Source: Cohnella sp. CFH 77786
GTDB lineage: Bacteria > Bacillota > Bacilli > Paenibacillales > Paenibacillaceae
NCBI RefSeq assembly: GCF_019400745.1
Contig: NZ_WJIB01000018.1
Location: 60,814-124,813, forward strand
Direction of reading: 5' to 3'
DNA: 64,000 bases
In this document: in pieces, positions 1 through 8,644 of the stretch
Numbering within the stretch: position 1 is the stretch's first letter
How the letters are laid out: the number at the start of each line of letters is the position of its first letter
The notes under the pieces: model-generated
What the model was told of the DNA's origin: nothing
The model's input: the letters and a program-made list of their open reading frames with translations, nothing else
Database searches by the model: none
Made by a program: the position numbers and the translations under genes

Positions 1-71
1 GCGTTCACCGAGCGGAATCCCGCGTTACCTTCCGCATGTTCCATCAAAGTAAAAGTGCCGTCCCAGCGCAT
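1..71 (-). CDS. N-terminal fragment of an unidentified protein
   Basis: An ATG at 71 on the minus strand is preceded by a purine-rich site (GAAGAGGG, 7 bases upstream), and the frame stays open to the window edge, giving 23 residues beginning MRWDGTFTLMEH. The rest of the gene lies outside the window. I do not recognise the family. It is divergent from the cobalamin-riboswitch operon. The supported points are the start and open frame only. Confidence 0.4.
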   Translation of the reverse strand, partial: MRWDGTFTLMEHAEGNAGFRSVN

Positions 72-299
72 GAACAACCCTCTTCACGGAAATCGAGCAT
101 ATCAATAATATAGTATATCTACCCGGTTTTTACCAGTTAAATCGCACGAAAACTTGCATAAAATTCAAGTTCTATCGGTGTTCCGCGTTAAGAGCCGCTC
201 GTTCCCGGCATTCGGACAAAGGCCCCGGCGCCAGGCGGGACAAGGCACCGCGGTATGGACAGCGCACGGTCTCCGTGATAAGATGACATCACAAATGAA

Positions 300-490
300 T
301 ACGGCGGAAAACAGGTACCGTAATGGTTTAATAGAGAAGTTCGGTGCGAATCCGACGCGGTCCCGCCACTGACCAAGGGAGGTTTCCGGAACTGCCACTG
401 CCGCTTTTGCGGCGGGAAGGCCCGGTAGCCGATGAGCCTGGAGCCAGGAGAACTGCCTGTTTTCGACAAACACCCGCAACCTACGAGGAA
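300..490 (+). promoter_or_regulatory. Cobalamin (AdoCbl-type) riboswitch aptamer
   Basis: The region carries the hallmark elements of the cobalamin aptamer in order: a closing arm AACAGG at 310-315 pairing with CCTGTT at 456-461, the GGTGCGAATCC segment near 343-353, GCCACTG at 365-371, and the B12-box-like AGCCAGGAGAACTGCCTG at 442-459. It precedes the corrinoid uptake operon in the same orientation. With the terminator at 640-668 it should act as a transcriptional OFF switch: bound cobalamin favours termination. Family identity is seen in the sequence; the mode of switching is inferred. Confidence 0.93.
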
Positions 491-639
491 TAGGGGAGGT
501 GTGGCGGCAAGGCCGCGTTTGGCGCTTGCGGTTGAGGATAGCGCGGAACGGCGGCCTGGCGGTCGGCGCAGTTACGGACTAAGGCGGCACCTGGCCCGGC
601 GAGGAGGGCTGCGTCTGCCGCGATCGGTCATCCACACGG

Positions 640-668
640 CATCTCCCGGTTCAGGGGGATGTTTTTTT
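640..668 (+). terminator. Intrinsic terminator of the cobalamin riboswitch
   Basis: CATCTCCC (640-647) pairs with GGGGGATG (654-661) around a 6-nt loop, followed directly by seven T residues. It lies between the aptamer and the first gene of the operon, the expected place for the expression platform. Confidence 0.85.
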
Positions 669-679
669 GTTTGTTCGTT

Positions 680-775
680 CCATCAGGATGGATCCATACT
701 CGCGATTCATTTCTGATTGGTCTCGATAGAAACGATGTTTCCGATCCAAGAGGACGCCGAATTCGTTTTTACTTG
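680..775 (+). repeat. Dispersed hairpin element, copy A
   Basis: This is one of four related elements in the window (others near 45393, 46522 and 60249). Shared landmarks are TTCATTTCTGA, CGATA-AAACG, AGGACG-CGAA and the tail TCGTTTTTACTTG. Here AAACGA (about 730) and TCGTTTT (763-769) can form the base of a hairpin. It sits between the riboswitch terminator and the first gene, so it is part of the operon leader. Function unknown. Confidence 0.7.
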
Positions 776-812
776 GCTTAATGAGTGTATGGGACACAGG
801 AGGAGTGGGACA

Positions 813-3572
813 ATGGCAGGGAAACGGTCTATCGCGGGCGGTTGGATCCGCGGGGTCATGGCGGGATTGCTGGCGCTGGCAATGGTGCTGGGTACGTGGA
901 CAAGCGCGTTGGCGGCGGACGGGGATTCGCAGCCTGGTGCCGAGGGAGCGGCAGCGGCGGGCGGGCCTTCGCGCGCGCAATTGGACGAAGCGCTTGGAGC
1001 GTTGCAAACCTCGCTCGGCAGGACGGCACCGCTCAGCGACTGGGTGGCGTTAGGATTGGCCCGCGGGGGCAAACCCGTTGGCGCACCCTACCTTGCTCAG
1101 GCGGGGAAAAACGTGGCGGACGGCAAGCTACGTCTTGTCACGGATTACGCGCGCACGGCGCTCGCCGTCAACGCGAACGGCGGCGATGTCCGCCGCTTCG
1201 GCCCGGGCAAGAGCGATTTGCTCGCGGAAATCGCGAATTACGAGAACATGACGGCGCAAGGCCCGAACGCGCCCGCATACGCGCTGCTAGCGTTAGACGC
1301 GGGGGATTACGAGCCCGTCGTGAAGGACCGCTGGAGCCGCGACTCCCTGTTGAAATGGCTGGTGGACAACCGGAACGCGGACGGCGGCTGGTCGCTGGCT
1401 CCGGGCAAAAGCGACGTCGACGTGACGGGCATCGTCTTGCTGGCGCTGGCGCCTTATCAGGACCGCGAAGATGTCCGCGCCGCTACGGAAGCCGCTCTCG
1501 GATGGCTGTCCGGCGTGCAGCGGGACAACGGCGGCTTCGGAAACCCGGAATCGAGCGAAAGCTCCGTCCAGGTTCTGATCGCGCTAACCTCGCTCGGGAT
1601 CGACCCGGTGCAGGACGCGCGTTTCGTCAAGAACGGCAAATCCGCGCTGTCACGGCTCATGGAGTTCCGTCTGGGCGACGGAAGCTTCGCCCATGTGCCG
1701 GGCGGCAAATCCGACGGCATGTCTTCCTTGTATGCCATGCTTGGCTTGACGGCCGTCGAGCGCTGGATGGACGGTCTGCCGGCGCTGTACGCGGGCGAAC
1801 GCGCCGGCCAGTCGGTGGAGATAACGGTTTACGGAACGAACTTCCGCCTGGCCCGGGAGAACGTGAACGGACGTACCGCTCTGGAGTCGCTTGTGCAGGC
1901 GCTTCGCAAGAACGGGCTGTCTTATGAGATCGAGCGGCACCCGCAGTTCGGGCCGTTCCTGAAGTCGATTTCCGGTGTCCAAAACGCGTCATTCGGCGGG
2001 TACGACGGGTGGCAATACGCGGTCCGGCGCGGAGACCAATGGCTCACGGGCCTGCCGGGCATGGCGGCGTTCGAGCCCCGCGGCGGCGATCGAATCGTCG
2101 TGTACTACGGAGGCGAAACCGATCTTATCCATTCCGTGAAGGTGGAGCCCGCGGCGCCGCGCGAAGGTCAGCCTATCACGGTAACCGTGGAGAAGGAAAA
2201 GTACGATTGGGACACCGGCAAAACCGTGGTCAGCCCGGCGGAAGCCGCGCGCGTTACGGTCGGCGGACAGTCGGCCGTGACGGACAAGGACGGCAAGGTT
2301 TCGTTTGACAGGGGGCTGCCTATCGGCCTGAATACGCTGACCGTTGACGGATACCGTGCGGGATCTACTCCTGCTTATGTCACGTTCGAGTCGCCGCTTG
2401 CGGTCGGCTCCTACGTCAAGACGGTCACCTTGCGCGTGGAAGGCGACCAAGGCGCGATCGCGGCGGGAACCGCGCAGGGCGGCACGGCGCTGGAAGCGCT
2501 GGAAAGCTTCCTGAAGGCGCGGAATATCGGGTATCAGGTGGAAGATTCGGCTTACGGCAAGTATGTTGCTGCGATAAACGGAACGGCTGCAGGTAAATAT
2601 GGGGGCTACGACGGTTGGAACTTCGCCGTGAAGAGCGGTAATGCTTGGATCGTACCGGGTGAGGGCATGGGGACCTACCTGCTCGAGGATGGTCAGGAGC
2701 TCGTGGTGTATTACGGCGACATGGGCACCAAATTGCCGGAGCCGGCCATCGTGACGCCAGCTGCGCCGAAGCCGGGAGAAACGGTTGCCGTTGCGGTGAC
2801 CTACCGTGAGATGGATTGGGACGCAGGCAAGCTGAAGGACCCGGCGCCGCTTGCGGGCGTACGCGTATCGGCGGGCAGCGCGTCGGCCGTGACGGACGAG
2901 AATGGCATCGCGAAATTGGCGGGTTTGCCGGTAGGCGCATACCGGCTCGAAGTGTCGGGTTATGCCGCCGGCAAAGCGCCGGTTGCGGTCCGGACCGTCA
3001 CGCCGCTGGCCGTGGTCGGGGATTACGCCGACCAGGCCAAAGTGTCCGGTTGGGCAGCGGATTCGGTGCGCATCGCCAAGGCGAGCGGCGTGCTGCGGGG
3101 ACCGGGCGACTCGGCTGCGGGTGCGTTTGATCCGAAAACGGCCGTGACGCGGGCCGAGTTTGTCGCATCGTTGGTCCGCGCTCTGGGATTGGCGCCGCAG
3201 AGCGGCTCCGATTTCAAGGACGTGCCCGCCGCGGCGTGGTATGCCAAAGAGATCCAAGCGGCCTCGAAGGCAGGCCTGATCGCGGGCGTCGCCCCCGGCA
3301 AGTTCGCGCCTGACGGGAAGCTGACCCGCGAACAAGCGGCGCAGTTGCTCGCCCGGGCACTTAAGCTCAAGGCAGGCGGCATCACGTCGCCGGCGGACGC
3401 CGGCCAAGTGTCGGCCGCCGCGAAGCCGGCCGTGCAGGCGGTGCTCGAGCAAGGTTGGATGACTTCGTATAACGGCAATTTCTCGCCGAAGACGACGATG
3501 CCGCGCGAGCAGGCTGCCGTCATCGCGGTCCGCGTGCTCTACCGCGCGGGCATCGGCAAGTTGGGTAAATAG
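813..3572 (+). CDS. SLH-anchored transcobalamin-like corrinoid-binding surface protein
   Basis: A 919-residue exported protein; ATG at 813 was chosen because AGGAGGAG lies just upstream and a signal peptide follows immediately (basic start, hydrophobic core to about residue 34). Residues about 40-315 form an alpha/alpha-toroid of the prenyltransferase/terpene-cyclase fold with repeated DGGW/NGGF motifs. Two DUF4430 beta domains (about 335-434 and 538-635, each with GGYDGW) are separated by Ig-like carboxypeptidase-regulatory spacers. Three S-layer homology domains occupy about 737-915. Toroid plus DUF4430 is the domain plan of animal transcobalamin and intrinsic factor. Placed first behind a cobalamin riboswitch and ahead of an ECF importer, it most likely captures corrinoid at the cell surface and is held to the wall by SLH domains. 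Domain calls are firm; ligand is inferred. Confidence 0.87.
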   Translation: MAGKRSIAGGWIRGVMAGLLALAMVLGTWTSALAADGDSQPGAEGAAAAGGPSRAQLDEALGALQTSLGRTAPLSDWVALGLARGGKPVGAPYLAQAGKNVADGKLRLVTDYARTALAVNANGGDVRRFGPGKSDLLAEIANYENMTAQGPNAPAYALLALDAGDYEPVVKDRWSRDSLLKWLVDNRNADGGWSLAPGKSDVDVTGIVLLALAPYQDREDVRAATEAALGWLSGVQRDNGGFGNPESSESSVQVLIALTSLGIDPVQDARFVKNGKSALSRLMEFRLGDGSFAHVPGGKSDGMSSLYAMLGLTAVERWMDGLPALYAGERAGQSVEITVYGTNFRLARENVNGRTALESLVQALRKNGLSYEIERHPQFGPFLKSISGVQNASFGGYDGWQYAVRRGDQWLTGLPGMAAFEPRGGDRIVVYYGGETDLIHSVKVEPAAPREGQPITVTVEKEKYDWDTGKTVVSPAEAARVTVGGQSAVTDKDGKVSFDRGLPIGLNTLTVDGYRAGSTPAYVTFESPLAVGSYVKTVTLRVEGDQGAIAAGTAQGGTALEALESFLKARNIGYQVEDSAYGKYVAAINGTAAGKYGGYDGWNFAVKSGNAWIVPGEGMGTYLLEDGQELVVYYGDMGTKLPEPAIVTPAAPKPGETVAVAVTYREMDWDAGKLKDPAPLAGVRVSAGSASAVTDENGIAKLAGLPVGAYRLEVSGYAAGKAPVAVRTVTPLAVVGDYADQAKVSGWAADSVRIAKASGVLRGPGDSAAGAFDPKTAVTRAEFVASLVRALGLAPQSGSDFKDVPAAAWYAKEIQAASKAGLIAGVAPGKFAPDGKLTREQAAQLLARALKLKAGGITSPADAGQVSAAAKPAVQAVLEQGWMTSYNGNFSPKTTMPREQAAVIAVRVLYRAGIGKLGK

Positions 3573-3590
3573 CGTTGAGATGAAGGATGC

Positions 3591-3735
3591 CGGTGACGGA
3601 AACGCGGAATTGCGGGTCCGTAAGACGTTTTGGCCGTCTTGCGGAGACGGAATCTCGTATTTGTGCATCCGTAAGACGTTTAGGCCGTCTTGCGGAGACG
3701 GAATCTCGTATTTGTGCATCCGTACAACGTTCTCG
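3591..3735 (+). repeat. Tandem array, 51-bp period (GTAAGACG hairpin type)
   Basis: Two near-identical 51-bp units (3617-3667 and 3668-3718) are flanked by decayed partial units. Each contains an inverted repeat, AAGACG-7 nt-CGTCTT, followed by GCGGAGACGGAATCTCG. The array follows the stop codon of the surface protein. It contains no convincing gene. Confidence 0.85.
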
Positions 3736-3772
3736 CCTTCTTTCGCCCAAGGTGGTCGGACGCGAGAGACGT

Positions 3773-4213
3773 GGATTCGGAGATTTGAGCTGCAGCAGCC
3801 GGGTTTTTACGGGTTATAACACGAGTTCGGGAGATTTGAGCTGCTGTAGCCGGGTTTTTCCGGGTTAGAACACGAGTTCGGGAGATTTGAGCTGCTGTAG
3901 CCGGGTTTTTCCGGGTTAGAACACGAGTTCGGGAGATTTGAGCTGCTGTAGCCGGGTTTTTCCGGGTTATAACACGAGTTCGGGAGATTTGAGCTGCTGT
4001 AGCCGGGTTTTTCCGGGTTAGAACACGAGTTCGGGAGATTTGAGCTGCTGTAGCCGGGTATTTCCGGGTTAGAACACGAGTCCGGGAGATTTGAGCTGCT
4101 GTAGCCGGGTTTTTCCCGGGTTAGAGACGCGGATTCGGAGATTAGAGCTGTTGCAGCCGGGTTTTACCGGGTTAGGGACGCGGATTTGGAGGTTGCAGTT
4201 GCTGCAGCCGGTT
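3773..4213 (+). repeat. Tandem array, 51-bp period, about 8.6 copies (CCGGGTTTTTCCGGGTT type)
   Basis: Eight full 51-bp units and one partial unit, the inner ones almost identical. The core of each unit is GCCGGGTTTTTCCGGGTT. Outer copies are more diverged (GATTCGGAG in place of TTCGGGAG), as expected of an array growing from its centre. The last partial copy runs into the tail GTTTACTTG. The array lies inside the cobalamin operon, between the surface protein and the DUF4430 lipoprotein. The same core occurs on the opposite strand at 33.6-34.1 kb. Confidence 0.95.
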
Positions 4214-4264
4214 TACTTGATAGGAAGAGACCAGATTTGTTCGAGGAAAGGAGGGAGAAAGCGA

Positions 4265-5131
4265 ATGGTGAGGAGAAGGGTGCGTTGGGCGGTGTTCATG
4301 TTGCTCGTGATCTTGCCGGTTCTGATCGCGGCGGCGTGCGGAAAGGCGGATACGGGGTCTCCTGCGGCAGCGACACTGAGCCCTGCTAATGACGCAGCGT
4401 CGTCGTCGAACCAACCAAACGGCAACGGTGCAGCGTCGTCGTCGAATCAACCAAACGGCAACGGTGCAACGTCGTCGGCAAGCCAGCCGAACGGTGACGG
4501 CGCATCGTCTCCGGCGGAAACCGGAGCCTCACGGCCGGCGGACTCCGGAGCAATGCCACAGGAAACCGGAAACGAGCCGCCGTCAACCGATCCCGCTCAG
4601 ACAAAGGAGCCTTCCGGCGCGAATACGGCAGAACCGACCGCCGGGGAGTCGGCGGAGACGAATCCCGCCGCCGCGCAAGAAAGCGGAAAGCCTGCCGCAT
4701 CTTCCCCGCCGCCATCGTCTATCCCGTCCGCCTCGAAACCGGCCGTAACCTCCCCATCGCCGACAACGAAAACCCCGCAAACCGCCTCGATCTCCATCAT
4801 GGGCAACGCCGAATGGGGCACCGTGCTGAAGCCGGAGGAGGTCGAGCTCCGGAAGAACGATACGGTGGCCGACTTGCTGATCCGAACGCTTAAGGCGCAT
4901 AGGCTCGCTTACGATTCGAGAGGCAGCGGTGCCATGTTCTACGTGGCGGGAATCGACGGGCTGTTCGAGTTCGACGACGGACCGACGAGCGGCTGGAAGT
5001 ACAAGGTGAACGGCAAGGAGGCCAGCGTGGGCGCGGGTGCGTACAAGCTTGAACCCGGAGACCGCGTGGAGTGGTTCTATGCGTCCCAAGACGAAGACTC
5101 GGACCAAGCCGGCAAGGAGCAGGCGCCATGA
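4265..5131 (+). CDS. DUF4430-domain lipoprotein of the corrinoid uptake operon
   Basis: 288 residues; ATG at 4265 follows AAAGGAGGG. The N-terminus is a lipoprotein signal: basic residues, hydrophobic stretch, lipobox ending AAAC with Cys25 as the predicted lipidated residue. Residues about 26-175 are a low-complexity Ser/Pro/Thr/Ala/Asn tether, including repeats of SSNQPNGNGA. The C-terminal 100 residues are a single DUF4430 domain (transcobalamin C-domain-like; TSGWKYKVNGKE motif). The stop overlaps the start of the EcfT gene (ATGA), so the two are co-translated. A reasonable role is a membrane-tethered corrinoid receptor that hands ligand from the S-layer protein to the ECF transporter; this is inference from family and context. 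Confidence 0.85.
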   Translation: MVRRRVRWAVFMLLVILPVLIAAACGKADTGSPAAATLSPANDAASSSNQPNGNGAASSSNQPNGNGATSSASQPNGDGASSPAETGASRPADSGAMPQETGNEPPSTDPAQTKEPSGANTAEPTAGESAETNPAAAQESGKPAASSPPPSSIPSASKPAVTSPSPTTKTPQTASISIMGNAEWGTVLKPEEVELRKNDTVADLLIRTLKAHRLAYDSRGSGAMFYVAGIDGLFEFDDGPTSGWKYKVNGKEASVGAGAYKLEPGDRVEWFYASQDEDSDQAGKEQAP

Positions 5132-6021
5132 GCGAAGGGTTCGGGTTGCGCTCGCTTCATCCGTCGGTCTTGCTGCTTTATTATGCCGGAGGGATCACCT
5201 TCGGCATGTTGTTGTTTCATCCGGTTCTTCTGCTATCCGGCTGGGCCGCCTGCCTGATCGTGAACGGGCATTTGGACGGCGGCCGGGAATGGCGGAGCTG
5301 GTCGCTCCCGATGCTCGGCGCTTTCGTCGCGCTGATCCTCGTCAATCCGCTCATTTCCCACCGGGGTCGCACCGTATTGTATTATATGGGAGACATTCCG
5401 ATTACGCTGGAGTCCGTCGTCTACGGGGCCACGATGGCTTCGTCCTTGCTCGGCCTGCTGACGCTGTTCGTCTCGTACCGGATTCTGATGACCGAACATA
5501 AATTTCTGTTCTTGTTCGCCCGTTTCTCTCCCAAAGCGGCGCTCTTGGCGATGATGGCTGCGGGCATGGTTCCCCGCCTTCGCAGGCGGCTGAAGGAACT
5601 CATGCTCGTGCAGAAAACGCGGGGAATCGCCGTCTCCGAAGGCACAGTCACGCAACGCGCGCGCAACGGCGCCCGCTTGGTCGGGGCGCTGCTGTCCTGG
5701 TCGCTGGAAGACGCATTGCAGACGGCGGATTCCATGCAGGCGCGGGGCTACGGGACGGGAACGCGAAGCTCGTATCCCGCTTTCCGATTCGGGCCCCGGG
5801 ACGCTTGGACGGCCGGCGGTTTGTTTGCAGCGGCGGGAATCGCGTTTACGCTGTGGGCGAACGGACATGGATATTTGACCATTTACCCGCGCCTTGAATC
5901 GTTTTCGCTGTCAAAGGGAGACGTTGGCGCACTCGCCGCTTATCTCGTATTTCTGCTGATGCCGCTGGGCTGGGAATGGAGGGACCGGACAACGTGGCGA
6001 TCGTTGAACTTCGGCAAGTAA
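5128..6021 (+). CDS. ECF transporter T component (EcfT/CbiQ family)
   Basis: 297 residues; ATG at 5128 overlaps the preceding stop codon and follows AAGGAG. The protein has several hydrophobic segments at both ends and, between them, a charged cytoplasmic region with the two short x-R-G coupling motifs typical of the family (KTRG and QARG, about residues 165 and 205). EcfT proteins join the ATPase pair to the substrate-specific S subunit. Neighbours are the fused ATPase directly downstream, overlapping by 28 bases with the start chosen here, and the S component after it, so a whole dedicated ECF module is encoded. Substrate specificity is set by the S component and the riboswitch, i.e. a corrinoid. 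Confidence 0.9.
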   Translation: MSEGFGLRSLHPSVLLLYYAGGITFGMLLFHPVLLLSGWAACLIVNGHLDGGREWRSWSLPMLGAFVALILVNPLISHRGRTVLYYMGDIPITLESVVYGATMASSLLGLLTLFVSYRILMTEHKFLFLFARFSPKAALLAMMAAGMVPRLRRRLKELMLVQKTRGIAVSEGTVTQRARNGARLVGALLSWSLEDALQTADSMQARGYGTGTRSSYPAFRFGPRDAWTAGGLFAAAGIAFTLWANGHGYLTIYPRLESFSLSKGDVGALAAYLVFLLMPLGWEWRDRTTWRSLNFGK

Positions 6022-7880
6022 CGTTCCGCTATCCGGACGCAGAAGAGCCGGCCTTGTCCGGCGTTACGGCGTCGATCCTGGAAGGCGATTTCGTCGTGCT
6101 GGCCGGTCCGTCCGGGAGCGGCAAGTCCACGTTGCTGAGATTGTTGAAGCGGGAGGTTTCGCCTGGGGGAACGCTCTCCGGGACCATCCTGCTGGAACGC
6201 CGGAAAATCGAGTCCTGGCCCGCCCGTGAAGCGGCTTCCGCGGTGGGGCTTGTCATGCAGCATCCGGAAAACCAGCTGGTGGTTGACACCGTAGAGCATG
6301 AGCTCGCTTTCGGGATGGAAAATTTCGGGCTCGAACGGAGCGCCATGAGACGGCGGATGGCGGAGATGGCCGGGTTTTTCGGCCTGGAGCCGCTTCTGGC
6401 CCGCCGGTCCGACGAATTGTCCGGAGGCCAGAAGCAGACGGTTAACCTCGCTTCTGTCCTCATGCTGCAGCCGCGGCTGTTGCTGCTTGACGAGCCGTTG
6501 GCGCAATTGGATCCGCTGGCGGCGCGCGAGCTGCTCGGCATGTTGAAGAGGCTGAACGACGAGTGGGGGATCACCGTCGTGATGAGCGAACACCGCATCG
6601 ATGATTTGTTGCCGATCGCCGACCGGGTGATTCGGCTGGAACGGGGCTCTGCCGTTTTCGACGGAACGCCGCGGGCATACGCCGCCGAAGCTTGGCGCAG
6701 GCAGGATCCCGCCTGGATCGAGTCACTGCCCGCGGTGACGAGGTGGGCGCTGGAAGAGGCAGGACGAGCAACCAGCATACGGACGGCGCAGGAGAAACCC
6801 GCCTGGATGGGAACTCTGTCTGGCGAGGCGCGCCGGTTTATGGATGCCGAACGCCGAAACGACGGTGGACCGACGGAAGAACCGGAAGAACCGGAAGAAC
6901 CGGAAGAACCGGAAGAACCGGAAGAACCGGAAGAACCGGAAGAACCGGAAGAACCGGAAGAACCGGAAGAACCGGAAGAACCGGAAGAACCGGAAGAACC
7001 GGAACCGATGCCCTCATTTCTCCCGCTTTCCGTCAAAGAAGCCCGCGCGCACCCCGCGATCCGAGATGCCGCGGCCCATGCCGCGCCAGCGGCGAAACCG
7101 CCGGCTTCCGAAGCCAAGCCGCTGCTCCAAGCGAATGGTCTCTTCTTCGCCTACGACAAGAATTCCCCGGCTGTGCTGCGGGGATTGGAGTGGACGGTCC
7201 GGCAAGGCGACCGGATCGCCTTGTTCGGCGGCAACGGCAGCGGCAAGTCGACGCTGCTGCAGCTGCTGGCCGGCCTCCGCGAACCGCAGCGCGGAGAAGT
7301 GCGCCTGGAAGGCGTCAAGCTGTCCCGCCTGCCCACGCAAGCCCGATTCTCGCGGATCGGCTACCTGGCGCAGAATCCGCTGCTGCATTTCGTGCACGAC
7401 ACGTTACGCGAGGATTTGCTTCACGCCGCCAGCAGAGTCGGGTCCCCCAGTCCCGCCGATGAAGTCGGACGGATGGCAGACCGGCTCGGCCTAAGCGGGC
7501 TGCTGGGCCTCCATCCGCACGACCTGAGCGGCGGAGAACGGCAGCTCGGCGCGCTGGCACTGGCACTTCTCGGTCGGCCGCAGCTGCTGCTGCTCGACGA
7601 GCCGACCAAAGGCGTAGACGCGCTCGCCAAAAAGCGGCTGGCCGGCCATCTCGAGGAAGTCCACCGAGCCGGCGTGACGCTGGTGATGGCGACGCATGAC
7701 GTCGAATTCGCTTCCCGATATGCCAACCGATGCTCCCTGCTTTTTCAGGGGGAAATCGTGGCAGACGGGGAGCCGGAAGCCTTTTTCCGCGGCAATCTGT
7801 TTTACACGACGCCCCTGCATCGATTGCTGCACCATGCGCATGATCCGAAACCAGCCGAAGAAGGAGCCGTCCAGCGATGA
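5994..7880 (+). CDS. Fused ECF ATPase (two ABC domains in one chain)
   Basis: About 628 residues with two complete ABC ATPase domains. First: Walker A GPSGSGKST, signature LSGGQKQ, Walker B LLLLDEP, H-loop SEHR. Second: GGNGSGKST, LSGGERQ, LLLLDEP, H-loop ATHD. ECF transporters usually use two separate ATPases (EcfA and EcfA'); here they are fused. The domains are joined by a long linker holding 14 perfect EEP tripeptide repeats. I prefer GTG at 5994, which has GGAGGG ten bases upstream, over ATG at 5976, which lacks a clear site. The gene overlaps ecfT, and its stop overlaps the S-component start (ATGA), showing tight coupling. It powers corrinoid import. Confidence 0.9.
   Translation: MAIVELRQVTFRYPDAEEPALSGVTASILEGDFVVLAGPSGSGKSTLLRLLKREVSPGGTLSGTILLERRKIESWPAREAASAVGLVMQHPENQLVVDTVEHELAFGMENFGLERSAMRRRMAEMAGFFGLEPLLARRSDELSGGQKQTVNLASVLMLQPRLLLLDEPLAQLDPLAARELLGMLKRLNDEWGITVVMSEHRIDDLLPIADRVIRLERGSAVFDGTPRAYAAEAWRRQDPAWIESLPAVTRWALEEAGRATSIRTAQEKPAWMGTLSGEARRFMDAERRNDGGPTEEPEEPEEPEEPEEPEEPEEPEEPEEPEEPEEPEEPEEPEEPEPMPSFLPLSVKEARAHPAIRDAAAHAAPAAKPPASEAKPLLQANGLFFAYDKNSPAVLRGLEWTVRQGDRIALFGGNGSGKSTLLQLLAGLREPQRGEVRLEGVKLSRLPTQARFSRIGYLAQNPLLHFVHDTLREDLLHAASRVGSPSPADEVGRMADRLGLSGLLGLHPHDLSGGERQLGALALALLGRPQLLLLDEPTKGVDALAKKRLAGHLEEVHRAGVTLVMATHDVEFASRYANRCSLLFQGEIVADGEPEAFFRGNLFYTTPLHRLLHHAHDPKPAEEGAVQR
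6876..7007 (+). repeat. 9-bp microsatellite encoding Glu-Glu-Pro linker
   Basis: Fourteen exact copies of GAAGAACCG (6876-7001) plus a partial GAACCG. In frame it gives (EEP)14-EP between the two ATPase domains. Being a multiple of three, copy changes would only change linker length. The perfect identity suggests recent slippage. Confidence 0.97.
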
Positions 7881-8644
7881 ACCTTCTTCGCAGAAAGATC
7901 AACCCAAAGTTGCTGGTCATTCCGATCGCAATCATCTACCTTGTGCTCGCTTACGTTTCACTGACGAGAGGAAACGCGCTGCTGATCGGCATCGTGCTCG
8001 TGCTGCTGTCGATGATCCCGTTCGTGTGGCGTTTCGAACGCCGCCAGCGCCAGGCGCGCGAGCTCGTCCTGATCGCGGTAATGGCCGCCGTCGCCACCGT
8101 CAGCCGGATTCCTTTCGCGGCTTTATTGCCGAATTTCACGCCGGTCACGTTCATCGTGATCCTGTCCGGCGTCGTGTTCGGGGCCGAAGCGGGATGGATG
8201 GTCGGCGCCGTGACGGGACTGGTCTCGAATTTCTTCCTGGGCCAAGGCCCCTGGACACCGTGGCAAATGTTCGCCTGGGGAATGGCCGGCTTCACCGCCG
8301 GACTGTTCGCCCACCGGAATCCTTCGCGTAGGCGACGGCTTCCTCTCCTGCTGTTCGGGGCGGCATGGGGGTATCTGTACGGATGGATCCTGAACGTGAC
8401 GGTGGCGCTCGACGTCGGCGTCCGCGAGCAGACCTGGTCCTCCGTGCTTGCCGTCTATTCGCTCGGGCTTCCGTTCGAAACGGTGCACGCCGCCGCCAAC
8501 GTGTTTTTCCTCGTCGTTTTCGCCCCGTCGTGGATCAAGCTTCTCGAGCGTTACCGCCGCAAATACGGCGCGCTTCAACGAACCGATTCCGGCTCAGCCG
8601 ATATGGAGGGATCCGCCCATGGCCAAAGAACCGCTGCTGAATGA
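7877..8644 (+). CDS. ECF transporter S component, predicted corrinoid-specific
   Basis: 255 residues, ATG overlapping the stop of the fused ATPase. About six hydrophobic segments, with the features of ECF S components: a first soluble-facing Arg-rich turn after two helices, an AxxxA-containing helix (VLIAVMAAVATVSR), a GAEAGWMVGAVTGLVSNFFLGQGPWTPWQM core and a Gly-rich tail. The GQGPWTPWQM region resembles S proteins associated with cobalamin transport (CbrT/CblT-like). The cobalamin riboswitch and DUF4430 partners support a cobalamin, cobinamide or related corrinoid substrate. The exact form of substrate cannot be read from sequence. Confidence 0.85.
   Translation: MNLLRRKINPKLLVIPIAIIYLVLAYVSLTRGNALLIGIVLVLLSMIPFVWRFERRQRQARELVLIAVMAAVATVSRIPFAALLPNFTPVTFIVILSGVVFGAEAGWMVGAVTGLVSNFFLGQGPWTPWQMFAWGMAGFTAGLFAHRNPSRRRRLPLLLFGAAWGYLYGWILNVTVALDVGVREQTWSSVLAVYSLGLPFETVHAAANVFFLVVFAPSWIKLLERYRRKYGALQRTDSGSADMEGSAHGQRTAAE

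Noticed and set aside
1989..3719. A 576-codon open frame on the minus strand opposite the SLH protein gene
   Set aside because: It is the shadow of a GC-rich gene; its residues are Arg/His-rich without any family pattern, and it lacks a start site. The same holds for long frames opposite the M1 peptidase, helD, pbpG, argS, pyrG and the radical SAM gene.
3773..4213. CRISPR array
   Set aside because: Units follow one another directly with no unique spacers, and there are no cas genes in the window. The same applies to the other arrays.
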